11,326 bases of DNA from Bacillota bacterium (GTDB lineage: Bacteria; Bacillota; Clostridia; Peptostreptococcales; Anaerovoracaceae), in assembly GCA_016286935.1 (NCBI GenBank), contig JAEEUO010000014.1:1-11326 (forward strand), written 5' to 3'. The notes below the pieces were generated by a model, which saw only the letters and a program-made list of their open reading frames with translations, was not told the origin of the DNA and searched no databases. Of the stretch, positions 1 to 7,393 are shown piece by piece (positions within the stretch are counted from its first letter, which is position 1; each line of letters opens with the position of its first letter). The position numbers and the translations under genes are program-made.

Positions 1-9
1 TACGATTTT

Positions 10-39
10 ATTCTATCTTTCCGACCGTCTTTCTGTCAA
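10..39 (-). promoter_or_regulatory. Probable sigma-A-type promoter reading leftward out of the window
   Basis: Read on the minus strand there is a perfect -35 hexamer TTGACA (34-39), an 18-bp spacer, and a -10 hexamer TAGAAT (10-15) that matches TATAAT at five of six positions. The -35 box is one arm of a 6-bp inverted repeat, TGTCAA-N8-TTGACA (34-53), which could be an operator. It lies beyond the terminator that follows pepD, so it would start a new transcription unit whose gene is outside the window. Seen in sequence; promoter activity is inferred. Confidence 0.5.
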
Positions 40-94
40 TGCACACCTTGACATAGCGCCATTCCGTTGGCCGTTGCTCCCCCTTTGTTTTCAT

Positions 95-134
95 GCAAAA
101 ACCGCGCCGTTTTTTGACGTGGCGCGGCTTTTGC
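95..134 (-). terminator. Stem-loop terminator after pepD
   Basis: Positions 95-108 pair with 121-134 in a 14-bp stem with one mismatch, around a 12-nt loop. The core is CCGCGCC/GGCGCGG flanked by A and T runs. On the minus strand, the direction of the peptide operon, the GC core is followed by five T residues, which fits a Rho-independent terminator. It starts 56 bp past the pepD stop codon. The mirror-like A/T flanks mean it could also work on the plus strand. Confidence 0.75.
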
Positions 135-189
135 GAAAGTAATAGGAGTTGGTCGCAGAAGGAGGTTTTCTACGCATGAAGAAGCATTA

Positions 190-1662
190 TCAGAGTCTTT
201 TCAGCACCTCGAGCAGGTACCGGTACGCACGGTCGAACGAGGCCAGATCCAGTTTCTCGCGCGGCGTATGGACGAACGGATTGTCGGGAGCGATCCCGAT
301 CGCCTCGCAGAGTTCTTCACCGCCGAGGCCCTCCATGATCGTACCGACGTCGTTCCCGCCGCCGGTGTATTTGATGTAGAGGTCCTTGCCCGTCGCGTCC
401 CGATAAACCTGATTCCAGGTCTTGTACAGATCGCCGTCCATCTTCAGCTTGTAGCCGGAGTAACGGTATTCCTCGTTGTACGTCGCGCCGAACAGTCTGC
501 CGATGATCTGCATCTTGCGAAACATCTCATCGCGCGCCGGTTTGAAGCTTGTGCGGAACATATAGCCGACGGTCATCGTTCCCGCCATCCCGTCGCGTTC
601 CATGCGGACGATGCCGAGATTGTTGGCCGTCTTCAACACTTTCCGCTCGCACTGGTACAGCATCGAAATGCCGTCGGGAAGGACGCTGACGAAATCAAGC
701 GCCTTCTCCGCGCTTTCCGCCGTAAGGACCGTCTCCGGCTCTTCAGCCTTCTTCACTTCGAACCAGAGATTCGGATCGGTCTCCGCGTGTTCGTTTTTCG
801 CCTGTGCTTCGATCCTCGCGACGACGGTGGCAACATCTTCGAGTTTCCGTTCCGAGCCGAACGTGAAGTCCGCGTTGCGCGAAAGATTGTTCCGGAACGT
901 TCCGCCGGAGTATCCCGCGAGCGGCATCGTCCCGAACGCGTCGTACAGTGCGGCGGCCACGCGGAGCGACCAGCCGATCGCCGTTCCGCGCCCCCAGACA
1001 TGATCGAGAGAGGCGTGTCCGGCCGTAAAGCCGTCGAGGTGGACATGGTACCAGTTCAATCCTTTCGGCGCCGGTCCGTACGCGAGGGGGAGCTTCCATT
1101 CGCCGCCGATGACAGCCGTCTGGAACGCGTTCGTCGTCCCTTCCTCGTTCGCGTCAAGGTTGATGATGCGCCTCGATTCGAAGCACGCGTAGTTTTTGAA
1201 GCCGCGGGGACCGCCGATGCCGACCTCCTCTTGAACGGAGAAGAAGCATTCAAGCGGCGGATGCGGGATCGTGTCATCATCGAGCACCGCAAGCATATAC
1301 GCGACGCCGTAGCCGTCATCCGCGCCGAGAGTCGTGTTGCGCGCATGGAGCCATCCGTCCTCCACATAGAGTTCGAGCGGGTCCGTATCGAAGTTGAAAT
1401 CGCTGTCCGGCGTCTTCTCGCAGACCATATCGGTGTGGGCCTGGAGCATGACCGGCTTCCGATTCTCGTATCCGGGCGATGCCGGTTTTTTGATCACGAC
1501 GTTCCAGAGATCGTCGGTGTAATACCAGAGACCGCGGTCCTTCGCGAACTGCACGATATACTCTGAGATTGCCTTCTCGTTGAACGATTCGTGGGGGATC
1601 GCGCAAATGTCCTCAAAGAACTTCAGATACGGTTTATCGGTGTGGTCAAGAATGTAATGCAT
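190..1662 (-). CDS. pepD: Aminoacyl-histidine dipeptidase (Xaa-His dipeptidase), M20 metallopeptidase family
   Basis: A 490-residue cytosolic di-zinc dipeptidase, close to the usual PepD length (about 485 in E. coli). It should cleave dipeptides such as carnosine-like Xaa-His and related substrates. The M20 metal and catalytic set is complete by alignment from memory: H76 and catalytic D78 (AHTDMV), bridging D115 (GADDG), catalytic E145 and metal ligand E146 (QEEVG), D170 (NLDANEEG) and H465 (FVHTP). H216 (GHAS) lies in the inserted lid/dimerisation domain, about residues 185-390. There is no signal peptide. It is the last gene of the peptide-uptake operon and starts 9 bp after the dppF-like stop codon. 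There is no clear Shine-Dalgarno sequence before its ATG, so translation is probably coupled to the gene upstream. The context suggests it digests dipeptides delivered by the transporter. Family assignment is firm; substrate preference is inferred. Confidence 0.93.
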   Translation of the reverse strand: MHYILDHTDKPYLKFFEDICAIPHESFNEKAISEYIVQFAKDRGLWYYTDDLWNVVIKKPASPGYENRKPVMLQAHTDMVCEKTPDSDFNFDTDPLELYVEDGWLHARNTTLGADDGYGVAYMLAVLDDDTIPHPPLECFFSVQEEVGIGGPRGFKNYACFESRRIINLDANEEGTTNAFQTAVIGGEWKLPLAYGPAPKGLNWYHVHLDGFTAGHASLDHVWGRGTAIGWSLRVAAALYDAFGTMPLAGYSGGTFRNNLSRNADFTFGSERKLEDVATVVARIEAQAKNEHAETDPNLWFEVKKAEEPETVLTAESAEKALDFVSVLPDGISMLYQCERKVLKTANNLGIVRMERDGMAGTMTVGYMFRTSFKPARDEMFRKMQIIGRLFGATYNEEYRYSGYKLKMDGDLYKTWNQVYRDATGKDLYIKYTGGGNDVGTIMEGLGGEELCEAIGIAPDNPFVHTPREKLDLASFDRAYRYLLEVLKRL

Positions 1663-1671
1663 ACGGAATCG

Positions 1672-2622
1672 TCAGAGCATCGTACAGGCCGCGAAGTGCC
1701 CCGGCGCGACCTCCTTGAGCGGGATGTCCGCGCCGCTGCAGGCCGCAGTCGCATGCGGGCAGCGAGCCGCGAACCGGCAGCCCGGTTTCGGTTCGATCGG
1801 GCTGGTCAATTCGCCGCGCATGACCTCCATCGACATCTTCTTGCTCGTCAGCGTCGGGACAGGCACCGCATCCAACAGACCGACCGTGTACGGATGGAGC
1901 GGATGGTCGAACAGTTCATCCGTCTCCGCGTATTCCACGCACTGTCCGAGATACATGACCATGATGTGGTCGCTGATGTGCTTGACGACGCTCATGTCGT
2001 GGGTAATGAAGACATACGTCAGATTCTTATCGTCCTGAAGATCCATCAGCAGGTTCAGGACCTGAGCCTGAATGGATACGTCGAGCGCAGAGACCGGCTC
2101 GTCGCAGACGATGAATTCCGGCTCCGACGCGAGCGCGCGGCCGATGCCGATGCGCTGGCGGCGGCCTCCGTCGAGCTCGTGCGAATAGCTGTCCGCGAAA
2201 CGTTCCGCGATGCCGACCGTTTTCATGATCTCGGCGACCTTGTCGCGGTATTCTTCCTTGCTCGAACAGAGCTTGAAGCTCTTGAGCGGTTCCCCGATCA
2301 GATCCTGGACGGTCATGCGCGGATCGAGCGCGCCGGACGGATCCTGGAAGATCATCTGCATCTTCCGGCGGTACGGAGCCATCTGCTTCGGCGTGAATTT
2401 CGTGATATCGACACCGTCATAGAAGTACTGCCCGCCCGTCGCGTCGAGGAGGCGGAGGAGGACCTTGCCGAGCGTGCTCTTTCCGCATCCGGATTCACCG
2501 ACGACGCCGAGAGTCTTTCCCCGTTCGATCTTGAAATTGACGCCGTCAACGGCATGAAGCTGGCCATGGGACGTCCGGAAGAACTTCTTCAAATCTTTGG
2601 CTTCGATCAGCGGATTACTCAT
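1672..2622 (-). CDS. dppF: Dipeptide/oligopeptide ABC transporter ATP-binding protein, DppF/OppF type
   Basis: A 316-residue ATPase that, paired with the DppD-like protein, powers peptide import through the DppB/DppC pore at the inner face of the membrane. Visible in order: Walker A (GESGCGKST, 42-50), Q-loop Q93, signature at 150-154, Walker B with catalytic E175 (IVCDE), switch H208. A C-terminal oligopeptide-transporter extension (HPYTVGLL, 243-250) follows, with four cysteines at 282, 288, 295 and 313. The signature reads LDGGR rather than LSGGQ. The ATG at 2622 is chosen over one nine codons earlier because AAGGAGG (2631-2637) sits 8 nt before it. It then overlaps the dppD-like stop by 8 bp, which suggests translational coupling. 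Opp versus Dpp specificity cannot be settled from the ATPase; the symbol follows the neighbouring dipeptidase. Confidence 0.92.
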   Translation of the reverse strand: MSNPLIEAKDLKKFFRTSHGQLHAVDGVNFKIERGKTLGVVGESGCGKSTLGKVLLRLLDATGGQYFYDGVDITKFTPKQMAPYRRKMQMIFQDPSGALDPRMTVQDLIGEPLKSFKLCSSKEEYRDKVAEIMKTVGIAERFADSYSHELDGGRRQRIGIGRALASEPEFIVCDEPVSALDVSIQAQVLNLLMDLQDDKNLTYVFITHDMSVVKHISDHIMVMYLGQCVEYAETDELFDHPLHPYTVGLLDAVPVPTLTSKKMSMEVMRGELTSPIEPKPGCRFAARCPHATAACSGADIPLKEVAPGHFAACTML

Positions 2623-3607
2623 TGGCGCTTCCTCCTTGTTCCTTGTCAAACCGGCAGCAGCGGATGAAGTGGCCAGGTTCGGTCTCGATCATCTTTTGAT
2701 CCGCCTTGCACCGCTCGCTCGCATATTTGCAGCGGGGAGCGAAGTGACAGCCGTGGAGCTTCACGGACGGATCGGGCATCATTCCGTCGATCGCGTTGAG
2801 ACGCGCCGTCTTGACCTTGAGGTTCGGGATGGAGCGGAACAGGCCGATGGTATACGGATGGAGGTTTTCATGGTCGAAGATCTTCTCGACCGGACCGTAT
2901 TCGATGATCTCGCCGGCATACATGACGGCGACCTTCTCGCAGATCTGGGCAACGACGCCGAAGTCGTGGGTAATGAGCAGCATCGCGGTTCCGAGACGCC
3001 GCTGAAGGTCCTTGATCAGGGCAAGCATCTGGGCCTGGATCGTTACGTCAAGCGCCGTCGTCGGTTCGTCCGCAAGGATCAGTTTCGGTTCGCACGCGAG
3101 CGCGATCGCGATGACGATGCGCTGCTTCATGCCGCCGGAAAACTCGTGCGGATACTCGACTTTTCGGTTCGCCGGGATGCCGACGAGTTCCATCATCTCA
3201 TCGACTTTCTTGTCGATCTGCTCCTTTGTCAGTTTCTTTTCGTGGATCCGGATGACTTCCTTGATCTGGTCGCCGACGGTCATGATCGGATTCAGCGCGG
3301 ACATCGGATCCTGGAAGACCATCGAAACGACTTTTCCGCGGATGTTGCACATTTCCGCCTCGGAGATCGCATAGACATCCTTTCCGTCCACGACGATGTT
3401 GCCGGATGTGATCTCACCGACCTTCTCGGGGAGGATGCGCATGATGGCTTTCGCGGTCGTGGTCTTTCCGGCGCCGGTCTCGCCGACGAGTCCGAGCGTC
3501 TCTCCGGCGTCAAGATCCATATCGAGCCCGTTGACCGCAAAGATCGTCGCGATCTCGGTGTTGTATTCGACGCTCAGGTTTTTGATTTCAAGAACTTTTT
3601 CGCTCAT
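2615..3607 (-). CDS. dppD: Dipeptide/oligopeptide ABC transporter ATP-binding protein, DppD/OppD type
   Basis: A 330-residue ATPase, the partner of the DppF-like subunit in the import complex. Motifs: Walker A GETGAGKTT (42-50), Q-loop Q99 (VFQDP), signature FSGGM (156-160), Walker B LILADE with catalytic E181, switch H214 (LITHDFG). The C-terminal oligopeptide domain has HPYTIGLF (250-257) and cysteines 287, 293, 300 and 317/318, in the same pattern as in DppF. Its ATG lies 4 bp after the dppC-like stop, and its GGAGG (3617-3621) is inside the end of that gene. This is the member of the ATPase pair with a near-canonical signature. DppD versus OppD cannot be decided from sequence alone. Confidence 0.93.
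   Translation of the reverse strand: MSEKVLEIKNLSVEYNTEIATIFAVNGLDMDLDAGETLGLVGETGAGKTTTAKAIMRILPEKVGEITSGNIVVDGKDVYAISEAEMCNIRGKVVSMVFQDPMSALNPIMTVGDQIKEVIRIHEKKLTKEQIDKKVDEMMELVGIPANRKVEYPHEFSGGMKQRIVIAIALACEPKLILADEPTTALDVTIQAQMLALIKDLQRRLGTAMLLITHDFGVVAQICEKVAVMYAGEIIEYGPVEKIFDHENLHPYTIGLFRSIPNLKVKTARLNAIDGMMPDPSVKLHGCHFAPRCKYASERCKADQKMIETEPGHFIRCCRFDKEQGGSANE
2631..2637 (-). promoter_or_regulatory. Ribosome-binding site that fixes the dppF-like start
   Basis: The minus strand reads AAGGAGG, 8 nt before the ATG at 2622, inside the 3' end of the dppD-like gene. This favours the protein beginning MSNPLIEAK over a version nine residues longer. Confidence 0.75.
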
Positions 3608-3611
3608 GTTC

Positions 3612-4553
3612 TTATTCCTCCGCGCCGGCCGCAGCGGCTGCCGAAGCGGCTTCCGCTTTCATGCGGTTTCTCTTCTTCGTTCTCGCGTCAGCAAGCGTTC
3701 CCTTGAGTTTCGGATCGAGCGCGTCGCGAACGGCATCGCCGACGATGTTGAAGCAGAGAACGACGATCATGATATAGACGCCCGGAATGATCGCCATCAG
3801 CGGGAGGCGTTCCAGGTAGGTATAACCGTCGTTGACCATCGAGCCCCAGCTCGGCATCGGCGGGTTGACGCCCATACCGAGGAAGCTCAGCGTCGATTCG
3901 CACATGATCGCGGCGCCGATGTTCATCGTGATCATAACGATGTTCAGCGAGATCGTGTTCGGGAGAATGTGTTTGATCGTATTCAGCGTCCGGTTGTTTC
4001 CTGCAAGCGTGCCGGCAACGACATAGTCGGCGTTGCGGATCGACAGGACCTGTGAACGCGTGATACGGCAATAGCTGGGAACGAGCGTGATCGCGATCGC
4101 GATACACATATTGACGATGCCTCTCCCGAGGATCGCCGTGACGAACAGCGACATGATCGTCGTCGGAACGGCGGAGATCGCGTCGATCGTACGCATAATG
4201 ACCGCACTGATCGTTCCTCCCGCGACACCGGCGACCAGGCCGAGTGCGATGCCGATGATCGACGCCATGACGACCGTCAGCGCGCCGACGGAGAACGACA
4301 CGCGTCCGCCGTAGATCAGGCGCGAAAGGATATCCCGGCCGAGGACGTCCGTGCCCAGAAGGTGCTTCGAGCTCGCGCCCTGCAGGATCGACGTGTAGTC
4401 CTGATCGTCGTATCCGTACGGTGCCACCTGATCCGCAAAGATGGAGATCAGAAGCGTAACGATCAGAACGATCAGACAGAACACGACGCTTTTCCGCGCC
4501 AGGATGACCCGGACAAACCGGCTGTCCGTGATTTTCTTTTTCTTCTTATTCAT
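3612..4553 (-). CDS. dppC: Peptide ABC transporter permease, DppC/OppC type
   Basis: A 313-residue membrane protein forming half of the peptide translocation channel. It opens with a lysine-rich cytoplasmic stretch (2-7), then a first membrane segment at about 22-40 and the family N-terminal motif GTDVLGRDILSRLIYGGR (67-84). Further hydrophobic segments lie at about 88-110, 133-160, 200-220 and 252-275. The cytoplasmic EAA-type loop that docks on the ATPases is at about 176-199 (DYVVAGTLAG ending in HILPN). The C-terminus is an alanine/charge-rich tail (290-313), longer than usual for DppC and probably cytoplasmic. The ATG follows the dppB-like stop by 11 bp, behind a G-rich, weak ribosome-binding site. 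Confidence 0.92.
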   Translation of the reverse strand: MNKKKKKITDSRFVRVILARKSVVFCLIVLIVTLLISIFADQVAPYGYDDQDYTSILQGASSKHLLGTDVLGRDILSRLIYGGRVSFSVGALTVVMASIIGIALGLVAGVAGGTISAVIMRTIDAISAVPTTIMSLFVTAILGRGIVNMCIAIAITLVPSYCRITRSQVLSIRNADYVVAGTLAGNNRTLNTIKHILPNTISLNIVMITMNIGAAIMCESTLSFLGMGVNPPMPSWGSMVNDGYTYLERLPLMAIIPGVYIMIVVLCFNIVGDAVRDALDPKLKGTLADARTKKRNRMKAEAASAAAAAGAEE

Positions 4554-4564
4554 GCCGCCGCCCC

Positions 4565-5518
4565 CTATTCCTTCGTTCTCGGATCGATGAATCCGTAGAG
4601 AATGTCAACGATCAGGTTGGCAACCGTAACGAACACCGCGATGACGAGGATGCAGTCGACGAACAGCTGCAGGTCCCGTGAGTTGATGGAATTGATCATC
4701 AGGCTTCCCATCCCAGGAAGCGTGAAGATGTTTTCTGTCAGAACGGTCGCTCCCATCATCTGGGCGAAACGGTTGACGATGATCGTGAGAAGCGGAACGA
4801 GCGCGTTCCGGAGCTGATGCTTGAAGATGATGTCGCGTTTCTTCACGCCTTTGGATTTGGCCGTCATAACGTAATCCTGGTTGATGACGTCAAGCATACT
4901 CGAACGCGTTTGTCTCGCGAAGATCGAGATCGACGGGAAACTCAGAACGGTCACCGGCAGAACGATGCCTCTGAACCAGGGACCGAGTCCTTTGCTGATC
5001 GGCGTATAGCCGTAACTCGGACAGATCCCGAGACGGATGGCAAAGATCAGAATCAGGATGATGCCGATCCAGAATACCGGCATCGCGATGCCCGCATTCG
5101 AGAGGATGCTGATCACCGTATCGACCGCTTTCCCGCGATTCAGGGCGGCGATGATTCCAAATGCCACTCCGAGAATGACGGAAACGATAAAGGCCCATGT
5201 GACCAGTGTCAGTGTTACGCCGATACGGGAGAAAATGATTTCGGAAACGTTTCTCTGAAGCGAGACGGAGAACCCCATCGTTCCGTCAAACATGCTCTTG
5301 ATCCAGTTGACATATTGCTGCCAGACCGGAAGGTCATATCCGTAAAGATGCGTATAGTACGCGATCTCCTCATCTGTTGCGTTCGAACCGAGGAAGTTGA
5401 TGATCGGGTTTCCCGGTATCAGCTGCATCAGAAGAAACAGGATGACGGTCAGAAGCACGATCGTGATCAGCGATTGAAGCACCCGCTTCAGTATTTTTCT
5501 GACTTGCTTTCCTTTCAT
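4565..5518 (-). CDS. dppB: Peptide ABC transporter permease, DppB/OppB type
   Basis: A 317-residue inner-membrane permease, the partner of the DppC-like subunit. Hydrophobic segments are visible at about 14-33, 100-125, 136-161, 184-200, 240-262 and 286-310. The extracytoplasmic loop near residues 34-90 (LIPGNP onward) is typical of OppB/DppB proteins. The EAA-type ATPase-docking loop is at 215-242 (DYVMTAKSKG ending in RNALVP). The C-terminus GFIDPRTKE is a familiar ending for the family. The ribosome-binding site is modest (AAGGA at 5530-5534, 11 nt from the ATG), and a strong hairpin ends only a few nt upstream of it. First of the five closely packed downstream genes of the operon. Confidence 0.92.
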   Translation of the reverse strand: MKGKQVRKILKRVLQSLITIVLLTVILFLLMQLIPGNPIINFLGSNATDEEIAYYTHLYGYDLPVWQQYVNWIKSMFDGTMGFSVSLQRNVSEIIFSRIGVTLTLVTWAFIVSVILGVAFGIIAALNRGKAVDTVISILSNAGIAMPVFWIGIILILIFAIRLGICPSYGYTPISKGLGPWFRGIVLPVTVLSFPSISIFARQTRSSMLDVINQDYVMTAKSKGVKKRDIIFKHQLRNALVPLLTIIVNRFAQMMGATVLTENIFTLPGMGSLMINSINSRDLQLFVDCILVIAVFVTVANLIVDILYGFIDPRTKE

Positions 5519-5540
5519 CGTGTTACTCGTCCTTAATACT

Positions 5541-5574
5541 CGTATCGGGCGATCTGTTACAATCGCCCGATACG
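5541..5574 (-). promoter_or_regulatory. Perfect 13-bp intercistronic hairpin between dppA and dppB
   Basis: Positions 5541-5553 (CGTATCGGGCGAT) pair perfectly with 5562-5574 around an 8-nt loop. On the minus strand the hairpin starts 39 nt after the dppA-like stop and ends 6 nt before the dppB-like ribosome-binding site. No T-run follows, so it is not a classical terminator. In other transporter operons such structures protect the 3' end of the binding-protein message and lower downstream expression, so that binding protein exceeds permease. That role is inferred here. Confidence 0.7.
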
Positions 5575-5613
5575 ATCATGATTATCCGTTTAGAATTCGA
5601 TGTGAGGCCGGAA

Positions 5614-7236
5614 TTATTGTTCGAGCCAGGCATCCGCCCAGACCGCTTTCCACTGCGACGTCTGGAGAGCCTGATCGTCATGGAGTGCGCTGATCTTGAA
5701 GAACGTCGGAGACATGACGGTCATCGGATCCCAGAAGAAGTATCCGTCTTCACCGAAGAGCATCTCTTCCATCTCTTTTTCGACTTTGACCTTATCCGCA
5801 TCGCTTCCGGCAGCGAACAGTTTTTTGACCTGATCGATCAGGACGGGGGTATTCGGGATAGCCGCTTTGAAGGAGGTCGGCGTAGCGGAGAACACTTTGG
5901 TCATGTAGAACGCCATGTCGCCCATCGTGTACGGGAATACGTAGATGCCGTCGAACACACCGCTGACGAGGACGGAGTTGAAGGTCGCCGTATCGACGAC
6001 GGTCACTTCGGCGTTGATGCCGATTTCCTTGAGAGAGTTGGCAACGGCCGTGATCATCGTCTGGTCGGACGGCGCGCCGGTGATGACGGTGTTGAATCCG
6101 TTCGGATAGCCGGCTTCCGCGAGGAGCGCCTTCGCCTTTTCGACGTCGTATCCGACCTTCTTCATAGAGTCGTTGTAGCTGGCCTGACCGGGCAGCGCGA
6201 ACTGGTCGGTCCACATCTGCTGGCCCTGGAAGATCGCGTTGTTCAGGAGTTCTTCATCGAGGCCCCACGCGACGGCGCGGCGTACGCGGGCATCGCTGAA
6301 CGGGCTGTTGCTGTTCGAGCTGTCGAAGATGAGGCCGCGGCCGACGGCGACGAGGCCGTTCGAGTTCTTTTCGGAAACGACTTCACCGGAGCGGATCTGG
6401 GCCGCGCAGCCGGAGCTGATGGTATCGCCGGCGACGAAGGTCGTCGCGAACGCCGCTTCGATATCCTTGGCGCGGAACGCGGAGCTCATGGCGGACGCGT
6501 CGGCGATCAGAACGAATTCGAGTTCGTCGAGATACGGCTTGCCTTCCTGCCAGTAGTTCGGGTTCTTTTCATACACGATCCGAACGCCGGATTCGAACGA
6601 TTTGATCATGAACGGTCCGGTACCGGCGGAACGGTCCTTGATCGAATCGACGTCCTGGAGCGCCTTCGGAGAGGTGAAGAGTACGTAGAAGCCGATGGTG
6701 TGGAGATCCGCGGAAGACCAGGCTTTCTGATGGAGCTTGATCGTGTAGTCGTTGATGATCTCGTAGCTTTCGATGTTCGCGAGTTCGCTGCGGTTGATGG
6801 AGGCGTATTCTTCCATGTTCCGCTGAACGGCGGCGGCGTTGAACGGTTCACCGTCCGAGAACTTCACGCCTTCGCGGAGATAGAACGTGATGCTCGGCTC
6901 GCTCGGGTTCGATTCCCACTTCGTCGCGAGAAGCGGAACGTCGTTGCCGTTCGCATCCGTCGTCAGGAGAGATTCATAGGCTGCCCAAGCCTGCATCAGA
7001 GCGGCGTTGTTCGAGATACGCGGCGCATATCCGTAATCCGCAAACAGGTTGGACACTGCGACGGTAAGTTTTCCGCCGGACTGCGGTCCGGTCGTGGGCT
7101 GCTGTTCATTCCCCTGCGTTCCCTGGCTGGGATCGGTATTGCCCTGCGGCTCTGCCGGCTTGGGTGTGCACGCGGCGAGAGTGAACATCAGGCATACGCA
7201 GAGAAGGATCGCCCAAAAACGTTTTCTGCTTGTCAT
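5614..7236 (-). CDS. dppA: Peptide-binding lipoprotein of the ABC transporter (SBP_bac_5 family)
   Basis: A 540-residue extracytoplasmic solute-binding protein that captures peptides and delivers them to the DppBC permease. It has a lipoprotein signal: RKR at 4-6, a hydrophobic core (about 7-20) and lipobox LAAC with the lipidated C23. A low-complexity Pro/Gly/Gln/Thr-rich tether (24-55) follows before the binding domain. The body carries family features: FYLREGVKFSDGEPFNA (118-134), the strand GTGPFMIKSFE (205-215), NPNYW (225-229) and the DARVRRAVAWGLD block (315-327). The ATG at 7236 is chosen because GGAGGAA (7245-7251) precedes it and because translation from here gives a proper signal peptide; an upstream in-frame start would add 20 residues. 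First gene of the operon; the 94-bp gap and hairpin before the next gene fit its expected higher expression. Substrate could be dipeptides, longer peptides or another SBP_bac_5 ligand. Confidence 0.92.
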   Translation of the reverse strand: MTSRKRFWAILLCVCLMFTLAACTPKPAEPQGNTDPSQGTQGNEQQPTTGPQSGGKLTVAVSNLFADYGYAPRISNNAALMQAWAAYESLLTTDANGNDVPLLATKWESNPSEPSITFYLREGVKFSDGEPFNAAAVQRNMEEYASINRSELANIESYEIINDYTIKLHQKAWSSADLHTIGFYVLFTSPKALQDVDSIKDRSAGTGPFMIKSFESGVRIVYEKNPNYWQEGKPYLDELEFVLIADASAMSSAFRAKDIEAAFATTFVAGDTISSGCAAQIRSGEVVSEKNSNGLVAVGRGLIFDSSNSNSPFSDARVRRAVAWGLDEELLNNAIFQGQQMWTDQFALPGQASYNDSMKKVGYDVEKAKALLAEAGYPNGFNTVITGAPSDQTMITAVANSLKEIGINAEVTVVDTATFNSVLVSGVFDGIYVFPYTMGDMAFYMTKVFSATPTSFKAAIPNTPVLIDQVKKLFAAGSDADKVKVEKEMEEMLFGEDGYFFWDPMTVMSPTFFKISALHDDQALQTSQWKAVWADAWLEQ

Positions 7237-7244
7237 TTTGATTT

Positions 7245-7251
7245 TTCCTCC
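7245..7251 (-). promoter_or_regulatory. Ribosome-binding site that fixes the dppA start
   Basis: The minus strand reads GGAGGAA, 8 nt before the ATG at 7236. It supports the start that gives a clean lipoprotein signal peptide and argues against the in-frame upstream start 60 nt earlier. Confidence 0.8.
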
Positions 7252-7364
7252 AATTTCTGACTTGCTGAAACTGTTTGACAATATTCGTGAAACCAATTGC
7301 CTATTTCCGATAGAAGCCCTCCGATTCAGGCTCTATGAAAAACCGATCATGATACATCACGGTT
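7252..7364 (-). other. Leader region of the peptide operon
   Basis: About 110 nt lie between the candidate promoter and the dppA ribosome-binding site. I see no tRNA, known riboswitch core or terminator-like hairpin in it. It is AT-richer than the surrounding genes. It would be a plain 5' untranslated region if the promoter call is right. Confidence 0.4.
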
Positions 7365-7393
7365 ATGATTCAACGTCCTACGTTGAATGTCAG
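7365..7393 (-). promoter_or_regulatory. Candidate dppA operon promoter with a dyad in its spacer
   Basis: On the minus strand CTGACA (7388-7393) matches the -35 consensus at five of six positions. A 17-bp spacer and then AATCAT (7365-7370, four of six) follow. The spacer is almost filled by an inverted repeat with perfect 8-bp arms, ATTCAACG and CGTTGAAT (7368-7375 with 7381-7388) and a 5-nt centre, whose ends touch both hexamers. That is the geometry of a repressor operator. The dyad does not place T and A in the T-N11-A spacing typical of LysR sites, so another regulator is possible. The -10 box is weak, so the promoter call is moderate. Confidence 0.4.

Noticed and set aside
176..379. A plus-strand start ATG with a good AAGGAGGT 9 nt before it (159-166), opening a 67-codon frame antisense to the end of pepD.
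   Set aside because: The frame lies almost wholly inside pepD on the opposite strand, its product is a Ser/Arg/Pro-rich string with no domain character, and I see no plus-strand promoter between the terminator at 95-134 and the start.
5578..7260. A 560-codon plus-strand frame antisense to the binding-protein gene, and similar long frames over pepD, dppF, dppD and the exporter-GNAT gene.
   Set aside because: They are in codon register with convincing minus-strand genes, are rich in Arg, Asp, Val and His as expected of complement translations, and match no family.
7252..7364. Possible riboswitch or attenuator in the dppA leader.
   Set aside because: About 110 nt with no stable hairpin, no terminator and no recognisable aptamer core.
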